From contig VGNX01000002.1 of assembly GCA_016865855.1 (NCBI GenBank), positions 62,001-126,000 on the forward strand: DNA of 64,000 nucleotides, read 5' to 3'. The position numbers and the translations under genes are program-made. Under the pieces are notes generated by a model, which was given only the letters and a program-made list of their open reading frames with translations, made no database searches and had not been told where the DNA came from. Positions 36,609 to 45,958 of this stretch are shown piece by piece. Position 1 is the first letter of the stretch; each line of letters opens with the position of its first letter. The DNA is from Chloroflexota bacterium. GTDB taxonomy: Bacteria; Chloroflexota; Dehalococcoidia; GIF9; UBA5629.

Positions 36609-36917
36609 CTACAATCTAATATCTATCTCCACCCCGGAGGGCAGTTGAAGTTGAGTCAACGCATCTATAGTTTTAGAGGTTGGGCCCAAGATATCAATAA
36701 GGCGCTTGTGCGTACGAATCTCGAATTGTTCTCGCGAATCTTTATCAATAAAGGGAGAGCGAATAACACAAAACTTCTCGATTTGAGTAGGCAGGGGCAC
36801 CGGCCCGGCAACCACAGCGCCAGTGCGCTCTGCAGTCTCCACAATTTGTTCCACCGACTGGTCAACTAGCCTGTGGTCAAACCCTCTAATTTTGATTCGA
36901 ATTTTTTGCTTCGGCAT
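36609..36917 (-). CDS. rpsJ: Ribosomal protein uS10
   Basis: The 102-residue protein starts [20 protein letters not shown] and has [19 protein letters not shown] and [16 protein letters not shown]. It starts directly after the fusA stop; the tuf gene often found between them is absent. Confidence 0.97.
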   Translation of the reverse strand: MPKQKIRIKIRGFDHRLVDQSVEQIVETAERTGAVVAGPVPLPTQIEKFCVIRSPFIDKDSREQFEIRTHKRLIDILGPTSKTIDALTQLQLPSGVEIDIRL

Positions 36918-38996
36918 TTATCTACCTCTAACCTTAACCTCTATCTGCCCCGCCAGACCGGCTGGTAACTCTCTATAGCAATGAAACTCCAGGGAATGGG
37001 TTGCCCTGCCCTGACTTAAAGACCTAAGGATAGTAGCATAACCGAAAATCTCAGCTAGAGGAACAAGAGCACGAACAACACAGGTTTCACCGTGCGTCTC
37101 AATGCCCTCAACGTGTCCCCTCCTTGAATTCAAATCGCCGATGACGTCGCCCAAGAACTGGGCTGGCATCACTACTTCCAATTTCATAATCGGCTCGAGG
37201 AGTATGGGATTGGCCTTGCTAACACCACCCTTCAAAGCTATCGAACCTGCCATCTTGAAAGCCAGGTCAGAGGAATCCACTTCGTGGAAACTACCATCAA
37301 ACAGAGTCGCTTTGATATCTACTATTGGATAGCCTGCCACCACACCACTTTCCAGAGCCTCCCTGACCCCAGCTTCGACTGCCGGAACATACTCCTTTGG
37401 TATGTCTCCACCTCGAACCTGGTCAACAAACCTAAAGCCGCTACCTCGCTCTCCAGGCTCAAGCTTAATCCAGACATGACCATATTGTCCTCGACCACCA
37501 AACTGATGGATAAATCTACCTTCTATTTCTACCGGTATAGTAATGGTCTCTTTATAGGCTACCTGCGGCTTGCCAACTCTCACCGTCACATTAAACTCGC
37601 GAAGCATACGGTCTATTAAAACCTCTAGATGTAATTCGCCCATCCCGGAAATAAGGGTTTGTCCGGTTTCCTGGTCAGTACGTACTTTAAAAGTGGGGTC
37701 CTCTTCGGAAAGCTTGTTCATGGCTTCACCCAGCTTATCTTGGTCCGCCTTGCTCTTAGGTTCTACAACCATCGACAGCACCGGCTCAGGGAAGCGGATA
37801 GCTTCGAGAAGTACTGGTCGAGTTGGGTCACACAACGTGTCCCCGGTGAAGGTATCTTTGAGGCCTAAAGTAGCGGCAATGCTACCGGTATCGGTCTCTT
37901 CAATCTCTTCACGGCGATTGGCATGCATAAGAATCAACCTGCCGAGACGCTCCTTGCGTCCTTTGCTGGAGTTGAGGACCTGCATTCCCGCTTTAACTTT
38001 GCCTGAGTAAACCCGAAAATAAACCAGCCTACCCATAAAGGGGTCAGCCACTACCTTAAAAGCCAAAGCCGAAAATGGAGCTTCATCGCTCACCTGCCGA
38101 ACATCCACCTCACCAGTTTTCAAGTCAATAACCTGAACCGGAGGTATGTCCAAAGGAGAAGGAAGATAATCCACAACGGCATCGAGCAGGAGTTGAACTC
38201 CTTTATTCCGCAAAGCAGTACCGCAAAGCACGGGCACTATCCGATTAGCCAAAGTTAATCTTCTTATGGCAGCCTTAATCTGACCGCTTTGAATTTCTCC
38301 ACCTTCGATATAAAGTAACATCAATTGATCATCATTCTCAGCTAATCTTTCAATCAATGACTGTCTATGCTTAGCTATCTCCTCCCTCTCTTCCTCTGGA
38401 ACAGGCGATTCCACAGGCGGAACGCTCACGTCATCAGAGAACAACCAAGCTTTGCTGTCAACTAAGTCTATTACACCCTTAAACTGACTTTCCCTGCCCC
38501 AGGGCAACTGCACTGGTATAGCTTTAGTTCGCAGCCGCTCCTCAATCATATTCACAGTGTGATGAAAATCGGCACCAACCCTATCCATCTTATTGATAAA
38601 GCAGATTCTCGGAACGCCATATCTATCCGCCTGCCGCCATACTGTCTCCGACTGGGCTTCCACCCCGGCCACAGCATCGAGCACCACCACCCCACCATCC
38701 AGTACCCGAAGGCTGCGCTCGACTTCAGCAGTAAAATCGACATGCCCCGGCGTGTCAATGATATTTATGCGGTGTTCCTGCCAGTGACAAGTCGTAGCTG
38801 CAGCGGTGATAGTAATCCCGCGTTCCCGCTCCTGTTCCATCCAATCCATCACCGCCGTCCCTTCATCCACCGCACCAACCTTGTAGGTGCGGCCTGTATA
38901 AAACAAAATCCTCTCAGTAACAGTTGTCTTGCCAGCATCAATGTGGGCAATGATGCCTATGTTCCGCACCTTGTCTAAAGGAAAAGTCCGGGTCAT
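36918..38996 (-). CDS. fusA: Elongation factor G
   Basis: The GTPase drives ribosome translocation. The G1 loop is AHIDAGKTT near residue 20, G3 is DTPGHVDF and G4 is NKMD. Domains II-V are complete, ending in VKVRGR. The frame is open to ATG 39062, overlapping the rpsG stop. ATG 38996 ([14 protein letters not shown]) was chosen because it fits the family start and has an AGGA element 9 nt upstream. The longer form would be 714 residues. Confidence 0.95.
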   Translation of the reverse strand: MTRTFPLDKVRNIGIIAHIDAGKTTVTERILFYTGRTYKVGAVDEGTAVMDWMEQERERGITITAAATTCHWQEHRINIIDTPGHVDFTAEVERSLRVLDGGVVVLDAVAGVEAQSETVWRQADRYGVPRICFINKMDRVGADFHHTVNMIEERLRTKAIPVQLPWGRESQFKGVIDLVDSKAWLFSDDVSVPPVESPVPEEEREEIAKHRQSLIERLAENDDQLMLLYIEGGEIQSGQIKAAIRRLTLANRIVPVLCGTALRNKGVQLLLDAVVDYLPSPLDIPPVQVIDLKTGEVDVRQVSDEAPFSALAFKVVADPFMGRLVYFRVYSGKVKAGMQVLNSSKGRKERLGRLILMHANRREEIEETDTGSIAATLGLKDTFTGDTLCDPTRPVLLEAIRFPEPVLSMVVEPKSKADQDKLGEAMNKLSEEDPTFKVRTDQETGQTLISGMGELHLEVLIDRMLREFNVTVRVGKPQVAYKETITIPVEIEGRFIHQFGGRGQYGHVWIKLEPGERGSGFRFVDQVRGGDIPKEYVPAVEAGVREALESGVVAGYPIVDIKATLFDGSFHEVDSSDLAFKMAGSIALKGGVSKANPILLEPIMKLEVVMPAQFLGDVIGDLNSRRGHVEGIETHGETCVVRALVPLAEIFGYATILRSLSQGRATHSLEFHCYRELPAGLAGQIEVKVRGR

Positions 38997-39055
38997 GACA
39001 TTGTTTCCTATACCAACCGCTTTTTTGGGCTGTTGGGACTTAATTCCTGCTGTAG

Positions 39056-39526
39056 TTACCATCGATAATGAGCAAAAGCTTTATTTGCCTCGGCCATCTT
39101 ATGAGTATCTTGACGCTTCTTGATAGTTGCCCCCTGCCCTTGAGAGGCATCTACAATCTCCGCCGCCAATTTCTCCGCCATAGATTTACCACTACGGGCT
39201 TTAGCATAGCTGATCAGCCAGCGCATAGCCAGAGATAGCCCGCGTGTGGTTTCAACCTCAACTGGCACCTGGTAAGTAGCGCCACCGACACGCCGAGATT
39301 TTACTTGAAGTGCGGGAGTAGCATTTTTAAGTGCTTGGTCAAGAACCGCCAGAGGTTCTGTACTTAATTGCTTATTAACCAAATCCATAGCATCATAAAC
39401 AATCCGCTCGGCTGTGGCCTTCCTCCCACCCAACATTATTTTTTTGATGAGTATAGCCACAGTAACATTTCCGTATTTTGGGTCAGGAGGTGTTTGTCTT
39501 TTCGGTACTCTAGTTCGCCTTGGCAT
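39056..39526 (-). CDS. rpsG: Ribosomal protein uS7
   Basis: The 156-residue protein begins [20 protein letters not shown]. It has [20 protein letters not shown] and [20 protein letters not shown] segments and the C-terminal KAFAHYRW. It starts one base after rpsL ends. Confidence 0.97.
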   Translation of the reverse strand: MPRRTRVPKRQTPPDPKYGNVTVAILIKKIMLGGRKATAERIVYDAMDLVNKQLSTEPLAVLDQALKNATPALQVKSRRVGGATYQVPVEVETTRGLSLAMRWLISYAKARSGKSMAEKLAAEIVDASQGQGATIKKRQDTHKMAEANKAFAHYRW

Positions 39527-39964
39527 TTATTCCTCCCCCGCAACCCTGACTGTTTTGCCTCGCTTAGCCCCATATTTGCTACGCCCTTGCTGGCGATTCT
39601 CCACGCCGGCAGTATCCAGAGCACCCCGAATAATATGGTATCGAACTCCGGGCAAATCCTTCACCCTGCCACCACGGATAAGCACCACAGAGTGCTCCTG
39701 CAAATTATGGCCTTCGCCAGGTATATAAGCGGTGACTTCAATACCGTTGGTCAACCGCACGCGGGCGATTTTGCGCAAGGCAGAGTTGGGCTTCTTAGGG
39801 GTCATAGTTTTGACCTGAATGCAAACCCCGCGCTTCTGCGGCGAGTTCTGACCTCGCCGAACTACGTTCTTCAGGGCATTGTAAGTAATACCTAGCGCTC
39901 GAGCTTTGGTTCGCTTACTAAGCTTCCGCCGCCCTTTTCGAACTAATTGATTGACTGTCGGCAT
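39527..39964 (-). CDS. rpsL: Ribosomal protein uS12
   Basis: The 145-residue decoding-site protein has [34 protein letters not shown] and [20 protein letters not shown]. The lysine in the KPNS loop is the usual streptomycin-sensitive residue. It is the first gene of the superoperon. The frame includes a slightly long C-terminal tail ([14 protein letters not shown]). Confidence 0.96.
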   Translation of the reverse strand: MPTVNQLVRKGRRKLSKRTKARALGITYNALKNVVRRGQNSPQKRGVCIQVKTMTPKKPNSALRKIARVRLTNGIEVTAYIPGEGHNLQEHSVVLIRGGRVKDLPGVRYHIIRGALDTAGVENRQQGRSKYGAKRGKTVRVAGEE

Positions 39965-40111
39965 TTCACTTATTCCTTCTTCTAAACAATTAAAAAGCCA
40001 CCTAGTTGTCTACCGGTCTACTTCCCGAATCAGGTTTGCGTCCCGGTTCAACCAGCCGGCTTACTCAGGTCTTCCAAACCCAGACTAATAGCTAGTAGAC
40101 GCTAAAAAAGC

Positions 40112-40141
40112 ACTATAGCACAAGCATATAACAAATGTCAA
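40112..40141 (-). promoter_or_regulatory. Promoter of the str-S10-spc-alpha superoperon, with a 140-nt leader
   Basis: On the minus strand a perfect TTGACA (40136-40141) is followed by an 18-nt spacer and TATAGT (40112-40117). The transcript would start near 40105 and carry a leader of about 140 nt before rpsL. The leader has several short GC-rich stems, such as CCGGCTGG/AACCGG, and a U-rich stretch before the ribosome site. I do not recognise a known ribosomal-protein binding structure in it. Confidence 0.7.
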
Positions 40142-40149
40142 CAAGTTGA

Positions 40150-40320
40150 TGTGCGAAACTCCTGCGAATGCAGTCGCACGGCTTCTACAGCCGGATACTT
40201 GATGAGTCCGAGAAGCTCTAATTAGAGCATTCCTGGGGCATCGAAGGCTTGGACGAGGAGATCGCCATCCTGAGGGTCCTCACCGAAATCGCCGTCCTCT
40301 TATTAGGTTTGGCCCCTGTG
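40150..40320 (+). other. Possible decayed coding remnant
   Basis: Positions 40227-40322 keep an open frame reading WGIEGLDEEIAILRVLTEI, which resembles a short helical protein segment I have seen in Chloroflexota accessory genes. Upstream of it the frame is broken by a stop at about 40223. There is no start or ribosome site. It may be the tail of a degraded gene at the edge of the accessory region. The rest of the 39965-40464 gap holds promoters only. Confidence 0.25.
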
Positions 40321-40327
40321 ATATAAT
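40319..40327 (+). promoter_or_regulatory. Extended -10 promoter before the HEPN-STAND gene
   Basis: TGATATAAT at 40319-40327 is a perfect TATAAT with the TGN extension. No good -35 is present. The start near 40334 leaves a leader of about 130 nt. Confidence 0.5.
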
Positions 40328-40464
40328 AGAATTGAATATGTGTATAGTAACTAGGCCGTAGGGTACGAGGCAAAATGTTGCCAGGACTTTCTATCAACAC
40401 ATTATGTTACGAGGCCATACAGCGCAAATACCGCAATGCTGTGGTCGGATTCATTCGGTAGCGT

Positions 40465-42702
40465 ATGGCAAGCGCTTTCCCTAGCGATAGCGAAGAGAGA
40501 ATAAAGCATCTGTTCAAGGAAGAAGAATGGGTTGATATCGTAGAAAACGCCAACATGCGTCGATGTACCGGTGAGATCGAAACACCTATAAAAGATATCT
40601 TCGATTACCTTGGCGTCAACCATTTCTATAATATCTTCGATAAGTACTACGATTTGCTTTTTCAAACGACGGGTTTATCATCTGATCAAGCCAAAGAAGA
40701 AAAGAAGGTAGTCCTGACTTGGACAAAATCAGTAAGGAATGTCAGAGATCCACTATCACATCCAGCCGAACAAGATATTTCTTGGCTTGATGCAATTGTT
40801 GTAATTGACTGTGCCCGACGGGTGGTTGCAAAATTTGACCGAGATATAGCTCTTGAAATACAACAAATCATCCAACAGTTGGACCTACGCTTTGCCAAAA
40901 TAGATAGCCTTGATGAGCCTTCGCTGCGACCTCTTCAAGACTCTTTACCGCCCGCGGAATCGATAGCCGTTGACTTTATAGGGAGACAAAAGGAACTCAC
41001 CGCACTATCTGGATGGTTCACAAACCCAGAAACTAGACTCTAGATTCTAGCAGGTGATGGAGGCAAGGGCAAAACAGCGATCGCACACAAGTTTGGACTA
41101 GATGTAAAGAATCACGCACCAAGACCATATGAAATCGTACTATGGCTGAGTGCCAAACGAAGAAAATTTGTTGAAGGCACGATTACTTACATAGACACTC
41201 CTGATTTTACTAATCTCGAAACTGCGATTAACAAGTTATTATTCGGTTATGGGTTCACCAATGATATCAGCAAACCATTAACCGAGAAGAAACCCATCGT
41301 TCTAGAATTACTATCAGAACTGCCAGCTCTTGTGATCGTAGATGATATCGATTCGCTGGAAGGCCAAGATGAGGCGGCAATATCATTCTTTGTGTCCGAT
41401 GTGTCAAAAACCCCCTCCAAAATACTATTCACATCAAGACGCTCACTTTTTGGCTACGCCCCTAATACAACCCAGGTTAATGGTTTCAACCGCGAAGACG
41501 GAATCGATTTTATCAAATCACGCATAGCCCTTTTTGGGCTCAGACCCAAGGACTTCGCAGAGCCTCACTTTGATGCAATTATCAGGGTAACCGATGGCTC
41601 TCCACTATACATAGAGGAGTTACTCCGTTTTTGCTGTGTTGGCGTTGGGCTGAAAGAAGCAATGGCAACATGGGAAAAAGAAGGTGGCGATCTCGCACGT
41701 CAATTCGCCCTAAAGCGAGAGTTTGATATGTTAAGCCCTAACGCCAAGCAAGTCCTGTTGGCGTTCTGCCTAAATAAGGGGCCATCAACTTTGGACGATG
41801 CAGAGGTGATAACCGGGCTAAGCAAAACAGCGGTCCAAGGAGTGCTCGGCGAACTGCAGCGGCTATTTCTCATACCACGACCTACAATTGTAAAAGGGAT
41901 ACCGCGCTTTGATATAAATATAAATACGCGGTCCCTTGTTCTCAACGTCATGTCTCAAACCGACGTATTCAATAAGATACAATCCAACGTTAAGAGATTA
42001 TCGGGCGAACTGCGAATCTCTGGCGAACGACGGCTAGAGGTGACGGAGTACCTAAAGCAGGGGGCAATACTCACCAAATTGGAACGCTTTGCAGATGCAG
42101 AAGGTGTGCTTCAGAACGGGCTTCGCAAGTACCCTGATGACCCAGACATTCTTGCTCAGCTGGGCAGAACATACGCCCGTTGGAAACCTATACCACGAAT
42201 AGCCGAGGCAAAAGCTCACTTTAGAAGAGCCGCGGAGCTCAAGTGCTCTCAGGAAGACATGTATTATCATTGGTGGGGGCTGGAGTGCAAAGACTCGGAG
42301 TGGAGCAGCGCAGCCCTAGCGGCCGAAAGTGCAGCAAAATTATTCCCAAATAATTGGAAATTCAAATTCTACGCTGGATATGCTTGCAGCAGGCTCGGGA
42401 GACAGCTAAAACTGCAGTTCGCAAGCGACCGGGCTAGATACCAATTACGGAAAGCCGACAAACTTCTCACTGAGGCCTTGGCCTTAATCAATCTCGAGGA
42501 CTTGGATTTGTCTGAATACCATCTACATGGGGACATACTCAGATGTTTGGTTCTGAACTGCGAGGCGCAGGGACATGTCAAAGATATGGCCCGCTTCCTC
42601 ACACAGTGGCAGAAAGAACACCCAGATGATAGCGATAGAATTCAGGAGTGCAGTCGACTCATCAGGAAATACCCCGACTTAGATCGTCAATTGCTTCAAT
42701 AG
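40465..42702 (+). pseudogene. HEPN-STAND NTPase-TPR defence-type protein interrupted by an amber codon
   Basis: One frame of 745 codons is split by a single in-frame TAG at 41041 (codon 193). Residues 1-150 form a HEPN-like domain with the RNase motif RDPLSH (Arg94, His99). The P-loop AGDGGKGKTA begins three codons after the TAG, so the stop falls in the strand leading into Walker A. Walker B is LVIVDDIDSLEG and a sensor-like FTSRRS follows. The last 230 residues contain TPR-like helices (FADAEGVLQNGLRKYPDDPD, RIAEAKAHFRRAAEL). This is the layout of STAND-type antiphage sensors: HEPN RNase effector, switch NTPase, repeat sensor. A Trp TGG to TAG change is a likely cause. The long intact frame after the stop suggests a recent event or a sequencing error. 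Confidence 0.75.
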
Positions 42703-42856
42703 TGCAACAAATGTGAATCAAAAACTGACCTATCACTCAATCATCGCAATGCAATCTGGGGCACTAGAGATGGTTAAGCTGGGGCAGCCTGAGAGAATGT
42801 GTAGTTATGTACATGGAATTCCTTGAGTGAAATAGCGAAAAAAAACCAAGCGTTTT

Positions 42857-43264
42857 TCACCGATATTGCTCAACCGTAATTCGTTTACTAAGAAGCTCTT
42901 TGATAAATGATGTGAGTTCTAGCCGTTCTTTCTCCTCCAAGCCTTTCTCAAGCTCCTCAATGAGACGTTCTGATAGCCCCTCTGGATTTATAACTAACGT
43001 AAGTGGCAAAAGGATGAGCTGAGGCCAATGTGCTCTTCTCAGAACATCCTCGGGTGGAACACGGTACAATTGAGCCATCTTTATCAATATTGAGTCGTCA
43101 GGCTTTGTCCTACCAGTCTCGTAATTATCGAGTTGCTGCCGATCTTTAAACCCAAGTTCCCTTGCAGCTGCAGCTGTACCAAGCTTGGTTTTTTGTCCCC
43201 GCAACTCTGTAAGGTAAGCACCAAATGGTGTCCGCTTCCGCTGCGGATTCCTCTTAGGACTCAT
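42857..43264 (-). CDS. XRE-family helix-turn-helix regulator
   Basis: The 135-residue protein has an N-terminal HTH of the Cro/C1 type: FGAYLTELRG, then TAAAARELGFKDRQQLDNYETGRTKPDDSILIKMAQLYRV. The C-terminal half is a charged helix (LSERLIEELEKGLEEKERLELTSF) likely used for dimerisation. The start at ATG 43264 was chosen for its AGAGG ribosome site; an in-frame start at 43288 exists. It is divergent from the gene at 43556, and matching palindromes overlap both promoters, so it is probably autoregulated. The 42703-42856 gap holds nothing notable. Confidence 0.85.
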   Translation of the reverse strand: MSPKRNPQRKRTPFGAYLTELRGQKTKLGTAAAARELGFKDRQQLDNYETGRTKPDDSILIKMAQLYRVPPEDVLRRAHWPQLILLPLTLVINPEGLSERLIEELEKGLEEKERLELTSFIKELLSKRITVEQYR

Positions 43265-43290
43265 GATGACCTCTACACAATCGGACAATT

Positions 43291-43320
43291 ATGTTAACAC
43301 CACGTTGACACTATTGTCAA
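43291..43320 (-). promoter_or_regulatory. Promoter and operator of the XRE regulator gene
   Basis: The perfect inverted repeat TTGACACTATTGTCAA lies at 43305-43320. On the minus strand its TTGACA arm forms a -35, with an 18-nt spacer to TAACAT at 43291-43296. The -10 overlaps an ATGTTAAC element. The same pair of elements occurs at the divergent promoter. Confidence 0.6.
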
Positions 43321-43360
43321 TCCCAAGAAGCAAATTTATGCTGTTAGACAGGGTGAGTGT

Positions 43361-43389
43361 TTGACATTTAGTCAATTCTATGTTAACAT
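43361..43389 (+). promoter_or_regulatory. Divergent promoter and operator for the rightward gene
   Basis: TTGACATTTAGTCAA (43361-43375) is an inverted repeat with TTGAC/GTCAA arms. Its TTGACA is a -35 with a 17-nt spacer to TAACAT at 43384-43389, which lies in the palindrome ATGTTAACAT. Another possible promoter, TTGACA at 43417 with TAAGAT at 43440, lies downstream. Confidence 0.58.
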
Positions 43390-43445
43390 ATTAATGAGGA
43401 TTGGCAGAGTTCGGGTTTGACACCTGCATGAAACGAGGTTAAGAT

Positions 43446-43508
43446 ATGAGTCTACAAACCCAACCTAGCCACTCAAGGGGACTGATGGGTAACCGTTATC
43501 GTCTCTAG
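43446..43508 (+). CDS. Possible 20-codon small ORF
   Basis: ATG 43446 follows AAACGAGG and opens a 20-codon frame (MSLQTQPSHSRGLMGNRYRL) ending at TAG 43506. It lies between the divergent promoters and the gene at 43556. Nothing identifies a function and it may be chance. Confidence 0.2.
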   Translation: MSLQTQPSHSRGLMGNRYRL

Positions 43509-43555
43509 GATTTGAAGATTGAGGTCAACAGGGATTGTACACTGAGGTACTTGTA

Positions 43556-44011
43556 ATGTTAAAAAGTGAGCAAGTAGATAAAGAGATTAAGTTATCAGGT
43601 GGGAGCAAAGAGCGCTATCCGATTGACCGGATTGACATACTCTTAGCTGCAATGCGTATTTTCTCTAAAGAAGGAAGAGATGAAGTAAGCTTTTCTGAAT
43701 TTCAGGAGAGTATCGCAGAGTTCCAGCGAGAATTTCCCTCGTTGGGTTATGCCTTTGCGGAGCGATTCCTTCTTTCTTTAGATTTACTTACCGACTTAAG
43801 CAACTTGGATTACCGAGGTTATATACGTGATTATCATTGCCGGCTTGATGCTTTACTGCCTAAGAGATTTCTTTCTTTGACTGCCTTAGGGCGAGGCCAA
43901 GGTAATAAGGTATTGCAAACGCTCACAGACGATGTAGTGGATAGTCTTACAAGAGCAGTGAAAATCTCAATAAAAAATTACAATGAGAGATGGCGTTTGT
44001 GGGCTAGGTAA
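43556..44011 (+). CDS. Unknown protein of the putative defence island
   Basis: The 151-residue protein is not recognised. It appears all-helical, with a middle segment FSEFQESIAEFQREFPSLGY and a C-terminal half rich in Leu and Arg, ending WRLWAR. No membrane segment, zinc site or catalytic motif stands out. The start at ATG 43556 is favoured by a TGAGGT site 7 nt upstream; an in-frame TTG at 43535 lengthens it by seven residues. Its 3' end overlaps the convergent deaminase-fold gene by 8 nt. Shared operators suggest control by the XRE protein. Confidence 0.6.
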   Translation: MLKSEQVDKEIKLSGGSKERYPIDRIDILLAAMRIFSKEGRDEVSFSEFQESIAEFQREFPSLGYAFAERFLLSLDLLTDLSNLDYRGYIRDYHCRLDALLPKRFLSLTALGRGQGNKVLQTLTDDVVDSLTRAVKISIKNYNERWRLWAR

Positions 44012-44900
44012 ATAGGTAAATCAAGAGCCCTACGACTCCACCTATTATAGCTGCAGCGATAGTACCACAGATTGTTAGTACACCTATAGTGAGGTTCCGA
44101 GTCCATTTGGTCTGTTCGTTATATTGATCGACCAACTTATCGAATGCTACCTTTGTTGCTGCAGACGTTGCCAGAGTTACTATGTCCGATGAGACTTCTT
44201 TCTCTATCCAATTACCAATTTCCCTCTGTGTCAGAAGGAACATGCCGCGAACTACATCCCAAGGCCAGCCATACAAATCAACTATTTTTTCCATATCATC
44301 CTTATCGACCTTCTCTGGTAACAGGAGAGTTTGCTGTCTAGCGTGTGTAAATTTGATGCTGCCGATTTTAGTTCTTCCTAAGAAGTGGACTTTATCCCGC
44401 GTGAGTACTGTCTCTGCTTCTGAGGTCTGCATAAAGTAGCATGTGCAAAATTCCTCTCCATAATCAAGAGCGACAGGATTTTTTGCTAGGTTTGTAAAGC
44501 CTATGAGTAATTTGCCGTACCAAGTGGGATCTATTCTAGTTGCAGATAGAGAGGTGCCTTCACAAATCCATCTAGCTCTGGGAACAATCATTGCTAATAC
44601 ATCTTTAGGTAAGCATATGTATTCCTTGGAGAGAATCAAAACTGTTTCACTAGGACCAATATCGATGTGTTGTCCTTCTGTAAGCGGTTGGACGACGTGT
44701 GGGTTCCTCAATGAGACGTATTCTTCACCCACAGACAGGTCATAGCAACAGGGTCCTAAAGCATAGGTTTCAAATGGGTCAATCACAATTCTGTTCCCTA
44801 TTTTGGCCCATGCACCCTCTTTCCACCACTCTTTTGCTTGCTCTGCCTTTTGGTGATCTTGAATTATGCGGTCTTTTAAGGCTTTATCCGCTAGAATCAT
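44004..44900 (-). CDS. dCTP deaminase/dUTPase-fold protein with C-terminal membrane anchor
   Basis: The 298-residue protein starts MILADKALKDRI, much like dCTP deaminase. The jelly-roll core shows SVGEEYVSLRNP, ICLPKDVLAMIVPRARW, RIDPTWYGKLLIGFTNLAKNP and YGEEFCTCYF. In the usual DPGxxGxxTLExxN motif the catalytic glutamate position here is Gly (GFTN), and the SSxAR loop is changed to PRAR, so classic deamination is doubtful. A helical linker leads to one strong membrane segment (ICGTIAAAIIGGVVGLLIYL) at the end. Nucleotide-depleting dCTP deaminases are known antiphage factors. ATG 44900 was chosen by its GGAG site; a TTG at 44918 is also open. Confidence 0.7.
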   Translation of the reverse strand: MILADKALKDRIIQDHQKAEQAKEWWKEGAWAKIGNRIVIDPFETYALGPCCYDLSVGEEYVSLRNPHVVQPLTEGQHIDIGPSETVLILSKEYICLPKDVLAMIVPRARWICEGTSLSATRIDPTWYGKLLIGFTNLAKNPVALDYGEEFCTCYFMQTSEAETVLTRDKVHFLGRTKIGSIKFTHARQQTLLLPEKVDKDDMEKIVDLYGWPWDVVRGMFLLTQREIGNWIEKEVSSDIVTLATSAATKVAFDKLVDQYNEQTKWTRNLTIGVLTICGTIAAAIIGGVVGLLIYLFT

Positions 44901-45022
44901 AATTAGCTCCGCCTTCAAGCACTAAATATCTAGATGCCTCCGCAGCGAGTGATCAGAATCCTACGAACAATTGTAATAGAGTATAAGCGAACTTGCAAGC
45001 AATAGTTGGGTTTCGGGAGAAA

Positions 45023-45943
45023 CTACTTTGATTCGTCGAGCAGAAGTCTGGCGATTGCTTTCATTTCCTCGGTGGCTTTTGAGTTAATGAGGGTAGTGCC
45101 TTCGAAGCCAGCTTCGCTGAGTTCGGGGTCGAAGGAAATTGCGCCGAGGATCCTGACGTCCTTCTTATCCAGCTCCTCAGTCATCCGCTGCCTCGTTTTC
45201 TCCGATGGGACTTTATTGAGGATTGCCCTGACCCTGCTTATGCCCATACCCTCAGCCATGTACGTTATCCTCTCTGCAATCGCCATGGACTCGAAGGAGG
45301 GCTCGACTACTATCAGCACTGTGTCCACGTTCCGCTCCACACCCCTGCCAAAGCTCTCAATGCCCGCCTCAATGTCTATGAGCACAAGCTCTTTGTCCTG
45401 CACAGCAAGCTTTCCTACAAGGTCTCCAGCTATATTTGCCATGGAGCAGGCGCAGCCCTGGAAGGGATCCTCGATCTTGCCCACCATGAGGAACTTGAAG
45501 CCATCACCACCGAGCATGTATTCAGAGGGGATGTCCGCAACCGTTATTCGGTCTGGCGTGAGCCATTTGGCAGTTACTTCTTTCTTGCCTGAAGGTAGCC
45601 TGCTCAGTACCGTCATCAACGCCTTGGGCTGTTTATCAAAGCCGAACATGCGGTAGAGCCCAGGGTTCGACTCATCAGTGTCCAAAACAAGCACGCTGTA
45701 GCCCGCTTCTCTCAAGGCATTTGCCAGCAGAGTGACGACTGTGCTCTTCCCCACACCACCCTTGCCGCAGACGGCTATTTTCCCGATGGTGCTGCTCTTG
45801 AGAGCGTGAGATTTCAAATAGGCTCTGATTTTCTTAGAAGCTTCGACCATCTCGTCCTTGGTCTTGGCATAACACATGCCGCAGTCGATGCAGTCGTCAT
45901 CCTCGTAGAAAGCCGCCCCCATGGGGCAGTGGAACAGGCCCAT
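45023..45943 (-). CDS. cooC: CooC-like P-loop ATPase with N-terminal cysteine cluster
   Basis: The 306-residue MinD/ParA-type ATPase resembles CooC, which helps insert nickel into carbon monoxide dehydrogenase. The deviant Walker A is CGKGGVGKST at about 59-68, followed by VLDTDESNPGL. The CooC-type CxC pair is in FQGCACSMAN. Before the ATPase domain lies an unusual N-terminal extension with HCPMG and DCIDCGMC, which could bind an Fe-S cluster. No CODH gene lies in the window, so its client protein is unknown. It is preceded by a ferredoxin-like gene 15 nt upstream in the same operon. Confidence 0.82.
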   Translation of the reverse strand: MGLFHCPMGAAFYEDDDCIDCGMCYAKTKDEMVEASKKIRAYLKSHALKSSTIGKIAVCGKGGVGKSTVVTLLANALREAGYSVLVLDTDESNPGLYRMFGFDKQPKALMTVLSRLPSGKKEVTAKWLTPDRITVADIPSEYMLGGDGFKFLMVGKIEDPFQGCACSMANIAGDLVGKLAVQDKELVLIDIEAGIESFGRGVERNVDTVLIVVEPSFESMAIAERITYMAEGMGISRVRAILNKVPSEKTRQRMTEELDKKDVRILGAISFDPELSEAGFEGTTLINSKATEEMKAIARLLLDESK

Positions 45944-45958
45944 CCAAGATTCTCCACG

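Noticed and set aside
36917..36918. A missing or broken tuf gene between fusA and rpsJ
   Set aside because: The two genes abut with no gap and no tuf remnant, so tuf is simply elsewhere.
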